DNA of 27,806 nt from Hyphomicrobiales bacterium (lineage in GTDB: Bacteria > Pseudomonadota > Alphaproteobacteria > Rhizobiales > Beijerinckiaceae), in NCBI GenBank assembly GCA_900299065.1, contig OMIJ01000201.1:1-27806 (forward strand). The letters are read 5' to 3'. Below the pieces are notes generated by a model. It did no database searches. It was not told where the DNA came from and worked only from the letters and a program-made list of their open reading frames with translations. The translations under genes were made by a program, and so were the position numbers. Every line of letters starts with the position of its first letter. Position 1 is the first letter of the stretch. This document shows, piece by piece, positions 1-7,688 of the stretch.

Positions 1-391
1 CAAAGCCAGAGCCAAGCGAATTGGCACCCCGGCGCTGTTGGGGAGCTGGCTGACCGCCACCGCCTCCTTCTTCTTGCTGACGACGTTTGAAGAATTCATC
101 AAACAGATCATCAAATGGCGTGCCCTGCGGAAGATTTGGAACGGCAGAAGATCGCCGCTCGGGAGCCGCTTGAGAGGCTGAAATATTGACCACGGCATCG
201 CTGACGCTTTCAGCCAGATCAGCCAGACTATCAGGGCCTTTGGCCAGAGCGGGGGATAGGCCGGCGACGGGCGTCCAAAGACTCATGGCCAAACCGGCCA
301 GAAAAAGGCTGCGAACTAGATTAGGGGCAAGGCTGCGGCCTGGCTGGTTTTTATTCTGCCCGCCAGGCAGTTTTGCTAAGTCGATAGCCAT
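1..391 (-). CDS. degP: Do-family periplasmic serine protease DegP/HtrA (N-terminal part only)
   Basis: This gene runs off the left edge, so only about the first 130 residues are visible. The reading frame opens with ATG at 391, preceded by an AGGAGA ribosome binding site. The N-terminus has a basic stretch and then a hydrophobic signal segment (SLFLAGLAMSLW) ending in an Ala-x-Ala-like site (SPALA), as expected for export to the periplasm. It is followed by SVSDAVVNISA, the typical first strand of DegP/MucD proteases, and then by a linker (DDLFDEFFKRRQQ) and a Gly/Gln/Pro-rich stretch typical of this family. The His-Asp-Ser triad and PDZ domains lie outside the window. Location directly after hflC is a common alphaproteobacterial arrangement. 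The protein is expected to degrade or refold damaged envelope proteins. The 146-base gap to hflC suggests it could have its own promoter. Confidence 0.85.
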   Translation of the reverse strand, partial: MAIDLAKLPGGQNKNQPGRSLAPNLVRSLFLAGLAMSLWTPVAGLSPALAKGPDSLADLAESVSDAVVNISASQAAPERRSSAVPNLPQGTPFDDLFDEFFKRRQQEEGGGGGQPAPQQRRGANSLGSGF

Positions 392-537
392 GATCTGGTC
401 TCCTGATCTGTCCGGTCGTCGGGGCTCACTCTACCCTGAAACTCTAATCTAATCTCAAACTGAACGGGCGCCAGTGGGTAATCCAATGATGCCCGACAAT
501 CCTTTGTCATTAGGTTAAGCTCAAGGTTGTCATCCCT

Positions 538-1428
538 TTACTTATTTTGAGCCCCTTCCGGATCAATGAAGAATCGGAAGAAGCTTGAATTGGGATTGAG
601 GATCAATCGTGTATCCTGATTTTTCAGGCTCGCCTCATAGGCTTGCATGGAGCGATAGAAAGCAAAGAAGTCAGTGTCCTTGCCATAGGCTTCAGCAAAA
701 ATTCGATTGCGCTCTGCATCGCCTTCACCGCGGGTTTGGTCGGCCTGTCGCTGCGCTTCGGCACGGATCACGACCACATCGCGATCTGCCTTAGCTGTAA
801 TGCGCTGGGCCTGTTCAGAACCTTGGGCGCGAAACTCGGCAGCTTCACGTGCGCGCTCGGTCTGCATGCGGCTGAAGACCTTCTCCGAGATCTGCCTTGG
901 CAGGTCAGCGCGGCGAATGCGCACATCAATCACCGAGACACCAAATTTGCCAGCCTCCTGATCGACCTGCGCTCTGATCTTCGACATCAGGGCTGCGCGA
1001 TTATCGCGCACGATCTGCATCATATTGGCTTCGCCCAAAACACGGCGCACGGCTGAATTGAGGACGGAGCCCAATTGATTATTGCCGCGCTGAATCGTTC
1101 CGACAGATTGATAGAAGGTCAAAGCGTCGACGATGCGATAGCGCAAAAAGGCATCCACCTCGATGCGATTATTGTCAGCAGCAAGCACTTCCTGCTTGTC
1201 AGTTTCCAGATCAAGCGTGCGCTTATCGAACCAAACGACAGTTTCGACAAAAGGCAGTTTGAAATGCAAGCCAGGGTCTGGAATCAGAGCGCGGCCGGGA
1301 ACGGGCTCGCCCAAGCGCAATACCAAAGCTTGCTGGTTCTGGCCAACAGTGAAGAGAGAACCGCCGGCTATAATGACCACAGCGATGATGATGATAGAGG
1401 CAAACAGACCGAATGTTGAGCTGCGCAT
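538..1428 (-). CDS. hflC: HflC, SPFH/band-7 modulator of FtsH protease
   Basis: HflC pairs with HflK in a large inner-membrane cage around the FtsH protease and modulates degradation of membrane proteins. The 296-residue product begins with one membrane anchor (residues about 8-30, IIIIAVVIIAGGSLFTVG), followed by the band-7 signature (QQALVLRLGEP, DPGLHFKLPF, WFDKRTLDLE). A long Ala/Glu/Arg-rich helix (RAREAAEFRAQGSEQAQRI) follows, and the C-terminal hydrophobic cap ends in NPNSSFFRFF. The start codon overlaps the hflK stop by one base (TGATG), so the two are translationally coupled, as expected for partners made in fixed ratio. Length is slightly below the E. coli protein (334). Confidence 0.95.
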   Translation of the reverse strand: MRSSTFGLFASIIIIAVVIIAGGSLFTVGQNQQALVLRLGEPVPGRALIPDPGLHFKLPFVETVVWFDKRTLDLETDKQEVLAADNNRIEVDAFLRYRIVDALTFYQSVGTIQRGNNQLGSVLNSAVRRVLGEANMMQIVRDNRAALMSKIRAQVDQEAGKFGVSVIDVRIRRADLPRQISEKVFSRMQTERAREAAEFRAQGSEQAQRITAKADRDVVVIRAEAQRQADQTRGEGDAERNRIFAEAYGKDTDFFAFYRSMQAYEASLKNQDTRLILNPNSSFFRFFIDPEGAQNK

Positions 1429-2570
1429 CAGCGTGGTCCCTGTGTGGATGGAGCGGGAGATTTTGGCAGTTCAATTTGGCCGAGTGGCAGATAAGGCACG
1501 ACGCCCTGTCCATTTTGTTGATCAATGATGATCTTGCCCGAAGATGCGAGAACACGCTCCATGGCTTCAATATAAAGACGCTCGCGAGTCACAGCAGGCG
1601 CATTTTTATATTGGGCATAAATCTGATCAAAGCGTGAGGCTTGGCCTCGTGCTTCCGCGACCGTCTGTTCGCGATAGCCCTCGGCTTCCTGTTTGATGCG
1701 CTCGGCTGCGCCGCGGGCTTCAGGAACAACACGATTGGCATAAGCCTCGGCCTCATTGCGCAACCGATCCTGATCCTGTTGGGCAGCAGTAACATCGCGG
1801 AAAGCGGCGATCACCTGTTCAGGCGGGTCAACGGAGAGCAATTGCACCTGAAGAACGAGCACGCCCGCGCGATAATCATTCAGCACTTTCTGAATGAGCT
1901 CCTGTGCGGCAGGCTCGATCACTTTGCGCTCAGCGGTGAGAATGCGCTGGATAGGTGTGCGCCCGACGATTTCACGCATCGCGCTTTCTGCCACGGCTTT
2001 GACGGTCTCGGGCGGATTGCGAACATTGAAGGCATAATCTTCCGGCTTCATGGGATCGATCTGCCAGATGACGCGGAATTTCACATCGGCAATGTTTTCA
2101 TCGCCCGTCAGCATCAGACTCTCTTCGGGCACTTCGATCTGGGCTGCCGTGTTCAGGCGGCGTGTATCGTCACGCGTGATGAAACCAATATCTGTGCCAT
2201 TGCGATCGGTCACGCCAAGTTTGGTGACAGAGCCAATTGGGTAGGGCCAGTTATAATTGAGGCCGGATGTGGTGCGCTTGTCAAAGCGACCAAACACCAT
2301 GTTCAAGCCAACCTCATTGGGTGCGACCGTGTAAAAGCCACTCGCCAGCCAGGCTCCCAGAGCCAGAACGAGAAAAACAATGAGCATGGAAGGGCCGGGC
2401 AGATCCGAGCCCTGATTGCGCATAGCCTGGCGCAATTTGTCCTGTCCGCGGCGGAGCAATTCTTCCAGATCAGGCGGATTATTATTGCCGCCTGAAGGTC
2501 CTTGACCCCAAGGCCCTTGATTGCCTGGCTTCCAAGGGCCGCCACCGCCAGATTGATTATTCCAGGGCAT
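1428..2570 (-). CDS. hflK: HflK, SPFH/band-7 modulator of FtsH protease
   Basis: HflK is the partner of HflC in the FtsH-associated membrane complex. The 380-residue product has the hallmark Gly/Asn/Pro/Trp-rich cytoplasmic N-terminus (MPWNNQSGGGGPW), then PPDLEELLRRGQDKLR, one membrane segment at about residues 60-82 (MLIVFLVLALGAWLASGFY), and the band-7 domain starting TVAPNEVGLNMVFGR. A long Glu/Ala/Arg helix follows. ATG at 2570 is preceded by AGAGGA at good spacing. The gene lies 57 bases downstream of folA and overlaps hflC by one base, so transcription from thyA through hflC is plausible. Confidence 0.95.
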   Translation of the reverse strand: MPWNNQSGGGGPWKPGNQGPWGQGPSGGNNNPPDLEELLRRGQDKLRQAMRNQGSDLPGPSMLIVFLVLALGAWLASGFYTVAPNEVGLNMVFGRFDKRTTSGLNYNWPYPIGSVTKLGVTDRNGTDIGFITRDDTRRLNTAAQIEVPEESLMLTGDENIADVKFRVIWQIDPMKPEDYAFNVRNPPETVKAVAESAMREIVGRTPIQRILTAERKVIEPAAQELIQKVLNDYRAGVLVLQVQLLSVDPPEQVIAAFRDVTAAQQDQDRLRNEAEAYANRVVPEARGAAERIKQEAEGYREQTVAEARGQASRFDQIYAQYKNAPAVTRERLYIEAMERVLASSGKIIIDQQNGQGVVPYLPLGQIELPKSPAPSTQGPR

Positions 2571-2627
2571 AATTTCCTCTTGAGTTCGCTCGCATAAGGA
2601 TATTGTTCACGGGCGTGTTGAAATTAA

Positions 2628-3203
2628 CTAAGCACGTAGGGTCGGGTTTTCAATCTTCGCCATGTTATTTGTCCCGTCTAATCGGCGACGGGCATATTCG
2701 ATGAAGATATAGGGCGCTTCATCTTTTGCTCCAGCGTCTTGCGGATGATGCGCGATTTGTTGCCATTGAGCTGGATCGACAGCCGGGAAAAAAGCATCTC
2801 CCTGAGGCTGGAGTACCACCTCGGTTAGATAGATATAATCAGCAATTCCAATGGTTTGACTATAAATTTCGGCGCCTCCGGCAATCATGATTTCGTCTGC
2901 GCCCATGGCTAAAGCGCGTTCTCTTGCAAGCGCAAGGCCTTCAGCCAGATCATGTGCAACAAGGACATTGTCTCTTCGCCAGTTGTGATCGCGGGTAATG
3001 ACAATGGTTTCGCGTCCCGGCAGGGGGCGGCCAATAGAATCGAAGGTCTTGCGACCCATGATGATGGGCTTGCCAAGCGTAAGTGCTTTGAAACGCTTCA
3101 AATCGCCCGATATGTGCCACAGCAGTTTATTATCGCCGCCAATGACGCGATTTTGCGCCTGTGCCGCAATAAGGCTGAGGCGCGAGCCTGAACTCTCTTG
3201 CAT
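2628..3203 (-). CDS. folA: Dihydrofolate reductase
   Basis: This enzyme reduces dihydrofolate to tetrahydrofolate with NADPH, regenerating the cofactor consumed by thymidylate synthase. Family motifs are present in order: SLIAAQAQNRVIGGDN, LLWHISGDLKRFK (Asp34 is the expected catalytic acidic residue), GKPIIMGRKTFDSIGRPLPG (the NADPH-binding region), and IMIAGGAEIYSQ. The residue before the conserved Trp is Leu where many homologues have Pro. At 191 residues it is longer than the E. coli enzyme (159), mainly through a C-terminal tail after IFIEYARRR. The start codon overlaps the thyA stop by one base (TGATG), which supports the chosen start and indicates coupled translation. Confidence 0.95.
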   Translation of the reverse strand: MQESSGSRLSLIAAQAQNRVIGGDNKLLWHISGDLKRFKALTLGKPIIMGRKTFDSIGRPLPGRETIVITRDHNWRRDNVLVAHDLAEGLALARERALAMGADEIMIAGGAEIYSQTIGIADYIYLTEVVLQPQGDAFFPAVDPAQWQQIAHHPQDAGAKDEAPYIFIEYARRRLDGTNNMAKIENPTLRA

Positions 3204-3997
3204 CAGACCGCCACAGGAGCGCGAATAAGTGGATGGGGATCGTAATTTTCGATCGTTATATCCTCATAGCGAAAATCAAAAATGGATTTGACCGAAGGAT
3301 TAAGTCTCAATTGCGGCAAGGGTCTTGGCTCTCGGGTCAATTGCAGGCGCACTTGATCGAGGTGGTTCAGATAAAGATGCGCATCGCCAAAACTATGGAT
3401 GAATTCGCCTGCCTCCAGACCACTCACATGCGCAATCATCTGCGTGAGCAAAGCATAGCTGGCAATGTTAAAGGGCACGCCCAGAAAAATATCGGCCGAG
3501 CGTTGATAGAGCTGGCAGGAGAGCTTGCCATCGGCAACATAGAATTGAAACAGGCAATGGCAGGGCGCCAGTTTCATTTTGCCAATATCGCTGACATTCC
3601 AGGCTGAAATGATGAGGCGACGGGAATCGGGATTGCGCTGAATCTCCTGCATCAGCCAGGAGATCTGATCAAAGGTCTGGCCATTGGCGCCTTCCCAGGA
3701 GCGCCATTGCTTGCCATAGACGGGGCCAAGATCGCCGCGCTCATCAGCCCATTCATCCCAGATCGAAACGCCATTGTCCTTGAGATAGGCAATATTGGTG
3801 TCGCCTTGCAGGAACCAGAGCAATTCATGGACGATGGATTTGAGATGCAGCTTTTTTGTCGTCACCAAAGGAAAGCCCTTGGCCAGATCAAAGCGCATTT
3901 GATAGCCGAAAACCGATAAAGTACCCGTGCCCGTGCGGTCGTGCTTTTGTGTCCCGTGGTCGAGGACATGGCGCATGAGGTCGAGATAGGGTCGCAT
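3203..3997 (-). CDS. thyA: Thymidylate synthase
   Basis: ThyA converts dUMP to dTMP using methylene-tetrahydrofolate and yields dihydrofolate, which the adjacent FolA recycles. The 264-residue product matches the E. coli length exactly and aligns from the first residue (YLDLMRHVLDHGTQKHDRTG). The active-site Cys lies in LAPCHCLFQFYV, followed by the dUMP-binding LYQRSADIFLGVPFN and the folate-side IENYDPHPLIRAPVAV C-terminus. The start at 3997 is set by homology; no good Shine-Dalgarno sequence precedes it, and a short hairpin sits 8 bases upstream. It is the first gene of the thyA-folA-hflKC string. Confidence 0.97.
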   Translation of the reverse strand: MRPYLDLMRHVLDHGTQKHDRTGTGTLSVFGYQMRFDLAKGFPLVTTKKLHLKSIVHELLWFLQGDTNIAYLKDNGVSIWDEWADERGDLGPVYGKQWRSWEGANGQTFDQISWLMQEIQRNPDSRRLIISAWNVSDIGKMKLAPCHCLFQFYVADGKLSCQLYQRSADIFLGVPFNIASYALLTQMIAHVSGLEAGEFIHSFGDAHLYLNHLDQVRLQLTREPRPLPQLRLNPSVKSIFDFRYEDITIENYDPHPLIRAPVAV

Positions 3998-4005
3998 GAG
4001 AGGCT

Positions 4006-4020
4006 CGCAGAGAATCTGCG
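4006..4020 (-). promoter_or_regulatory. Small hairpin just upstream of the thyA start
   Basis: A perfect 6-bp stem (CGCAGA / TCTGCG, 3-base loop) ends 8 bases before the thyA ATG, in the place where a ribosome binding site would be expected. In the thyA mRNA it could restrict or shape ribosome access. The inverted repeat is seen directly; any regulatory role is inference. Confidence 0.3.
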
Positions 4021-4067
4021 CCCTGTTTAGCCCGATTCCGTGATGTTCCCAAGCGAGGCAATGGGCA

Positions 4068-4094
4068 GGATAGGGGCGAAAATCGCCCTTATCC
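4068..4094. terminator. Strong 12-bp hairpin between the SDR gene and thyA
   Basis: GGATAGGGGCGA and TCGCCCTTATCC form a 12-bp stem with a 3-base AAA loop. It pairs throughout in a plus-strand transcript if one G-U is allowed, and has one A-C mismatch in a minus-strand transcript. It lies between the end of the catabolic operon (4162) and thyA (3997), where a terminator is expected. There is no U-run after the stem in either direction, so it may instead be a pause or leader structure, or a protein-binding palindrome. Confidence 0.35.
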
Positions 4095-4161
4095 CGATCA
4101 AATTGAGGCTGAGGACGGGGCGGTGAGCTTTAGAGCATGCCCATATGGCTCGCTCCAAGGC

Positions 4162-4914
4162 CTATTCATTACCAGGCATGATGGTGGAGACGCCGCCATC
4201 AACCAGAAGGTCGGCCCCGGCGATGAAATCGGACTCATCGGACACGAGGAAGAGAATGGCCTTGGCCAGATCCATGGGAACGCCAGGGCGATTGCGCAGA
4301 TTGACCACGGGGCGATTGGGATCAAATTCGGATTTGCCGACGGGCGAGCCAATCTTATTGGGAACCACGCTATTCACCCTGATGTTGTGGGGGGCAAGCT
4401 GAATGGCCATGGATTTGGTCAGATTGCGGATTGCGCCCTTGGCTGCCGTATAGGCAATGGCTCGGTTGCGGCCATAATAGCCAGAGGTTGAGCCGACATT
4501 GACAATCTTGCCTTTGGCTTTGGTGGAGACCATGGCCTTGGCTGCATGTTTGGCAAACAGGAAAGGCCCGGTCAGCGTAATGGCCAGAGTGCGGTTCCAT
4601 TCCTCGGTGGTGATATCGAACATATGTTTATTGTCCGATATAGCGGCATTATTGACCAGAATATCGATATGGCCAAAGGCCTCCATCACGCCTTTGACGG
4701 TGGCTTCAATATCGGCTTCCTTGCCCACATCACAGACAAAGGCCTTAGCCTTGCCGCCTGCGGCAATGATGTCAGCAGCAACTTTTTCGCCGCGATCCTT
4801 GTCAAGATCCACCACAGCAATGAAGGCGCCTTCGCTGGCCAAAAGCTTGGCGACATCTTCGCCAATATTACGGCCTGCGCCAGTGACAATGGCGGTTTGA
4901 TTGGCGAGTTTCAT
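4162..4914 (-). CDS. SDR-family NAD-dependent oxidoreductase
   Basis: This is a classical short-chain dehydrogenase of 250 residues and probably oxidises or reduces a hydroxyl/keto group of the compound handled by this operon. The Rossmann motif TGAGRNIG differs from the usual TGxxxGIG by having Asn in place of the third Gly. Asp36 at the end of the second strand (VVDLD) suggests NAD(H) rather than NADP(H). NNAA, Ser142 (NVGSTSG) and Tyr155-x3-Lys159 (YTAAK) complete the active site. Two in-frame ATGs lie at 4920 and 4914. The AGGAG ribosome binding site abuts the first and is 6 bases from the second, so I chose 4914. It is the last gene of the operon, 39 bases after the permease gene. The substrate is unknown. 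Confidence 0.85.
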   Translation of the reverse strand: MKLANQTAIVTGAGRNIGEDVAKLLASEGAFIAVVDLDKDRGEKVAADIIAAGGKAKAFVCDVGKEADIEATVKGVMEAFGHIDILVNNAAISDNKHMFDITTEEWNRTLAITLTGPFLFAKHAAKAMVSTKAKGKIVNVGSTSGYYGRNRAIAYTAAKGAIRNLTKSMAIQLAPHNIRVNSVVPNKIGSPVGKSEFDPNRPVVNLRNRPGVPMDLAKAILFLVSDESDFIAGADLLVDGGVSTIMPGNE

Positions 4915-4953
4915 CTTCATCTCCTGTTCAAAAGATTATTGAGTTCGCGAGGG

Positions 4954-5769
4954 TCAATTGCGATTATCCACGCGCCACATTTCAAAGCGCCGCTCGATCA
5001 GGCGCAGGCCTTGCGTTAACAACATGCCGGATCCTGCAATGATCAAAAGCCCGACCATGACGCGATCTGTCTGGAAGGTGGCACCTGCGAGCGACATCAT
5101 ATAGCCAATGCCAGCATTGGCGCCGAGCATTTCACCCACCACAATACCAATCAGCGCATGACCCAACCCAAGGCGCAAGCCGGTGAGCAACATGGGCACG
5201 GAGGAGGGCAGAGCGAGGGTGAGAAATAATTGCCGATCATTCGCACCAAAGGAGCGCGCAACTTTGATAAAATCGCGATCAATCGTGCGCACACCGGTGA
5301 TCGTACTGACCAGAATGGGAAAGACTGTTGAGAGAAAGATGATCGCCACTTTGGAGGGCAGATCGATGCCAAACCAGATCACGATCAGAGGCACAAGGGC
5401 AATGCGTGGTGTGGCATATAGTGCCGAGACGAAGGGATCGAGAACGGCATTAATGCGTCTATACCAGCCCATCATAATGCCCAAAGGAATGCCAATGATG
5501 ACGGCAAGGCCATAGCCCAAAGCAAATTCCAATCCGCTGACGCGCAGATCACGCCAAATGCTGCCATCGGCAATCATCATTGCGAGCGCTTTGGCAATGC
5601 GGCTGGGAGAGGAGACAAACAAAGGCTTGATCCAGCCTTGTGCCACTGATGTTTCCCAAAAGAGCAGAAACAGCACAATGGCAATCAGCCCGAGAAAGAA
5701 ATCCTCGCGGCGTTTCCATAAAGAGATCTGCCGCCGCGCTGCGGGCTGTGAGGGCTTATCCTCATGCAT
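4954..5769 (-). CDS. ABC transporter permease, NitT/TauT (SsuC/TauC-like) family
   Basis: This is the membrane subunit of the importer encoded by the two preceding genes. After a short cytoplasmic N-terminus (RRQISLWKRREDFF) come about six membrane segments, including LGLIAIVLFLLFW, YGLAVIIGIPLGIMMGW, IALVPLIVIWFGI and IIFLSTVFPILVSTI. The cytoplasmic EAA-type coupling loop is recognisable as ARSFGANDRQLFLTLALPSS. At 271 residues it has the usual length of the SsuC/TauC/NrtB family. The start overlaps the ATPase gene by 8 bases, so the two are cotranslated. The family carries nitrate, taurine, alkanesulfonates, and pyrimidine or other small organic solutes; the sequence does not say which. 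Confidence 0.9.
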   Translation of the reverse strand: MHEDKPSQPAARRQISLWKRREDFFLGLIAIVLFLLFWETSVAQGWIKPLFVSSPSRIAKALAMMIADGSIWRDLRVSGLEFALGYGLAVIIGIPLGIMMGWYRRINAVLDPFVSALYATPRIALVPLIVIWFGIDLPSKVAIIFLSTVFPILVSTITGVRTIDRDFIKVARSFGANDRQLFLTLALPSSVPMLLTGLRLGLGHALIGIVVGEMLGANAGIGYMMSLAGATFQTDRVMVGLLIIAGSGMLLTQGLRLIERRFEMWRVDNRN

Positions 5770-6622
5770 GATTGTGCATCCCCGTTTGAGCGGATTCTTC
5801 CTCGATCAAGCGCCAGATATGATCCTGCAAGTGCCGGAAGCGTGGATCGAGTTTGATTGCCAGAGTGCGCTGTTTGGGCAGATCAATGCTCACAATCTCC
5901 TTGATGCGAGCGGGACGCGCAGAAAAGACTGCCACACGTGAAGATAAGAAAATAGCTTCATCGATCTGATGAGTGATGAAGAGCGCGGTCTTTTGCGTGC
6001 GCTCCAGAATTTTGAGTAATTCAGCCTGCATGAATTCGCGCGTTTGCGCATCCAATGCGGCAAAAGGTTCATCGAGCAATAGCAATTGCGGATCGGGTGC
6101 GAGGGCTCTGGCTATGTTCACGCGCTGGCGCATGCCGCCGGACAATTCATGCGGGTAATGATCGCCAAAACCTTGCAGGCCGACAAGCTCGACCAGGGCG
6201 CGCCCGCGTTCTAACATTTGCGCGCGGGGCATTTTTTGCTGCAGCTCCAGGCCATAGGTGACATTTTGCAGAACGGTGCGCCAGGGAAAAAGCGAGTCAT
6301 TCTGAAACACCATAGCGCGATCTGGCCCGGGTTTCGTGATGATTTGATCATCGACGCGGATTTCGCCATCATCAATGCTGATCAAACCATCGACGGCTGT
6401 GAGAAAAGTTGATTTACCACAGCCGCTGGGCCCCACGATGGACACAAGCTCGCCTGTATGGACGCTCAGATCAATGCCAGCGAGCACATTGAGGAGCTGG
6501 CCAATGCGCTCATTATAATAATCAAGCCTGACATTGCGCGCTGCCATTTTGATGCTGCGCGCAGAGGCGGGCTGCTGCGCGCTATTGTGCTCAAATGCAA
6601 TGCCGGTTTGGGTCTGATCCAT
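5762..6622 (-). CDS. ABC transporter ATP-binding protein, NitT/TauT (SsuB/TauB-like) family
   Basis: This is the cytoplasmic ATPase of the importer, 286 residues. It has Walker A (GPSGCGKST), Q-loop (MVFQNDSLFPW), ABC signature (LSGGMRQRVNIARAL), Walker B (LLLLDEPFAALD) and H-loop (FITHQID). The PFAALD/TRE context and the overall layout match the SsuB/TauB/NrtD family. The N-terminal 25 residues before MAARNVRLDYY are an extension of low conservation. No clear ribosome binding site precedes ATG 6622, and an internal ATG at 6547 is a possible alternative start. The gene lies 28 bases after the binding-protein gene and overlaps the permease gene by 8 bases. Confidence 0.92.
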   Translation of the reverse strand: MDQTQTGIAFEHNSAQQPASARSIKMAARNVRLDYYNERIGQLLNVLAGIDLSVHTGELVSIVGPSGCGKSTFLTAVDGLISIDDGEIRVDDQIITKPGPDRAMVFQNDSLFPWRTVLQNVTYGLELQQKMPRAQMLERGRALVELVGLQGFGDHYPHELSGGMRQRVNIARALAPDPQLLLLDEPFAALDAQTREFMQAELLKILERTQKTALFITHQIDEAIFLSSRVAVFSARPARIKEIVSIDLPKQRTLAIKLDPRFRHLQDHIWRLIEEESAQTGMHNHA

Positions 6623-6650
6623 CAGGAGCGGCCTTGGTTAGCTTTGGCTC

Positions 6651-7637
6651 TTACTTCTTCAGACTGGCAAAGAAACCGTCTTTTTGCAGGCCATCGAGAA
6701 TGCTCATATCAACGAGGGACTCCGGTTTAGCCGTGGCTGCGGCTGGCACTGTGGCTTTGAGCTCATCAAGCACAATCGCAATACCCTTGATGGAGGGGGC
6801 GGGCACATCGGGGAAGATTTCCTTGGTGAAATAATCATAGGTATCTTTAGCCGCATGGCCGGGCTTGAGTTTCAAAAAGTCAGAGGTGGATTTGATCGCT
6901 GCTTCCGGATTTTGCTTGTAGACGGCAATGCCTTCCGAAATCGCCATCATGAAACGTTTGGCCGCTTCTGGGTTTTTCTTGAGGAAGGTTTTTGTCGTGA
7001 CATAAGATGTGTTGGGATAATCGCCGGCAATTTCGGTGCAATCGGCGAGCACATGATAGCCTTCATCCATCAATTCAGCTGTGCGGGGATATTGCTCCAT
7101 CGAGCCATCGAGCTGGCCGGACATCATAGCGGCTGTGCGTGTGGTCTCGCCTCCTAATTGCAGAATATTCACATCCGAGCGCTTGAGGCCAAGGTAAGTG
7201 ACAGCAAAAGTCACGGCTGTATCGGTGGATGAGCCAAAGCGCGAAATGGCAATGCGCTTGCCCTTGAGGTCAGCGGGGGTCTTGATTTCGTTTTTCACAA
7301 CGAGCTGGAAGGGCAGTTTGTTGGAAATGCCGCCAATGAAAACAAGATCTGCGCCTTGCAGCGCTGCGGCTGCGGCAGATGTATAGCCATTCTGGCCGAT
7401 ATCGACCGAGCCGCCAACAACGGCTTGAGTTAAAGTTGGTCCGCCATCGACATAGGTGATGGTGATGTCAAGTCCGTGCTTTTTGAACAGGCCTTGTTTC
7501 TGCGCAAAATCCATGGGCGCAGTGGTGATGGAAAATCCATCATAGCCCACACGTAATGGAATGAGGGCCTGGGCATATGAGCTGGCCTGGCTGACCAAAA
7601 GAGCAAACAGGCTGATGGCAATGTGACGCGTGTTCAT
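6651..7637 (-). CDS. Periplasmic substrate-binding protein, NMT1/SsuA-like
   Basis: This is the solute receptor of the importer, expected in the periplasm. ATG 7637 is preceded by GGGAGA at good spacing; an upstream in-frame ATG (7655) lacks one. The start gives a clean signal peptide (ISLFALLVSQASSYAQA). The mature protein begins LIPLRVGYDGF and carries the family pattern of a first-lobe strand, FAQKQGLFKKHGLDITI, GSVDIGQNGYTSAAAA, and the domain crossover near DLKGKRIAISRFGSSTD. The fold class (SsuA/THI5-like, NMT1) binds aliphatic sulfonates, pyrimidines, nitrate, phthalate-like acids and others. Being coded between the oxidoreductase and the ATPase genes ties its ligand to the hyuAB pathway. 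Confidence 0.9.
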   Translation of the reverse strand: MNTRHIAISLFALLVSQASSYAQALIPLRVGYDGFSITTAPMDFAQKQGLFKKHGLDITITYVDGGPTLTQAVVGGSVDIGQNGYTSAAAAALQGADLVFIGGISNKLPFQLVVKNEIKTPADLKGKRIAISRFGSSTDTAVTFAVTYLGLKRSDVNILQLGGETTRTAAMMSGQLDGSMEQYPRTAELMDEGYHVLADCTEIAGDYPNTSYVTTKTFLKKNPEAAKRFMMAISEGIAVYKQNPEAAIKSTSDFLKLKPGHAAKDTYDYFTKEIFPDVPAPSIKGIAIVLDELKATVPAAATAKPESLVDMSILDGLQKDGFFASLKK

Positions 7638-7688
7638 CTCAATCTCCCTAAACATATCCTGATTTGCGAATAGACTGATCCTGTCGAT

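Noticed and set aside
1641..2495. Plus-strand open frame of 284 codons opposite hflK
   Set aside because: It is antisense to a strongly conserved HflK coding region, has no recognisable domain, and its length follows from codon bias on the other strand.
4546..5019. Plus-strand open frame of 157 codons opposite the SDR gene
   Set aside because: It is antisense to the Rossmann-fold coding region and lacks any conserved pattern.
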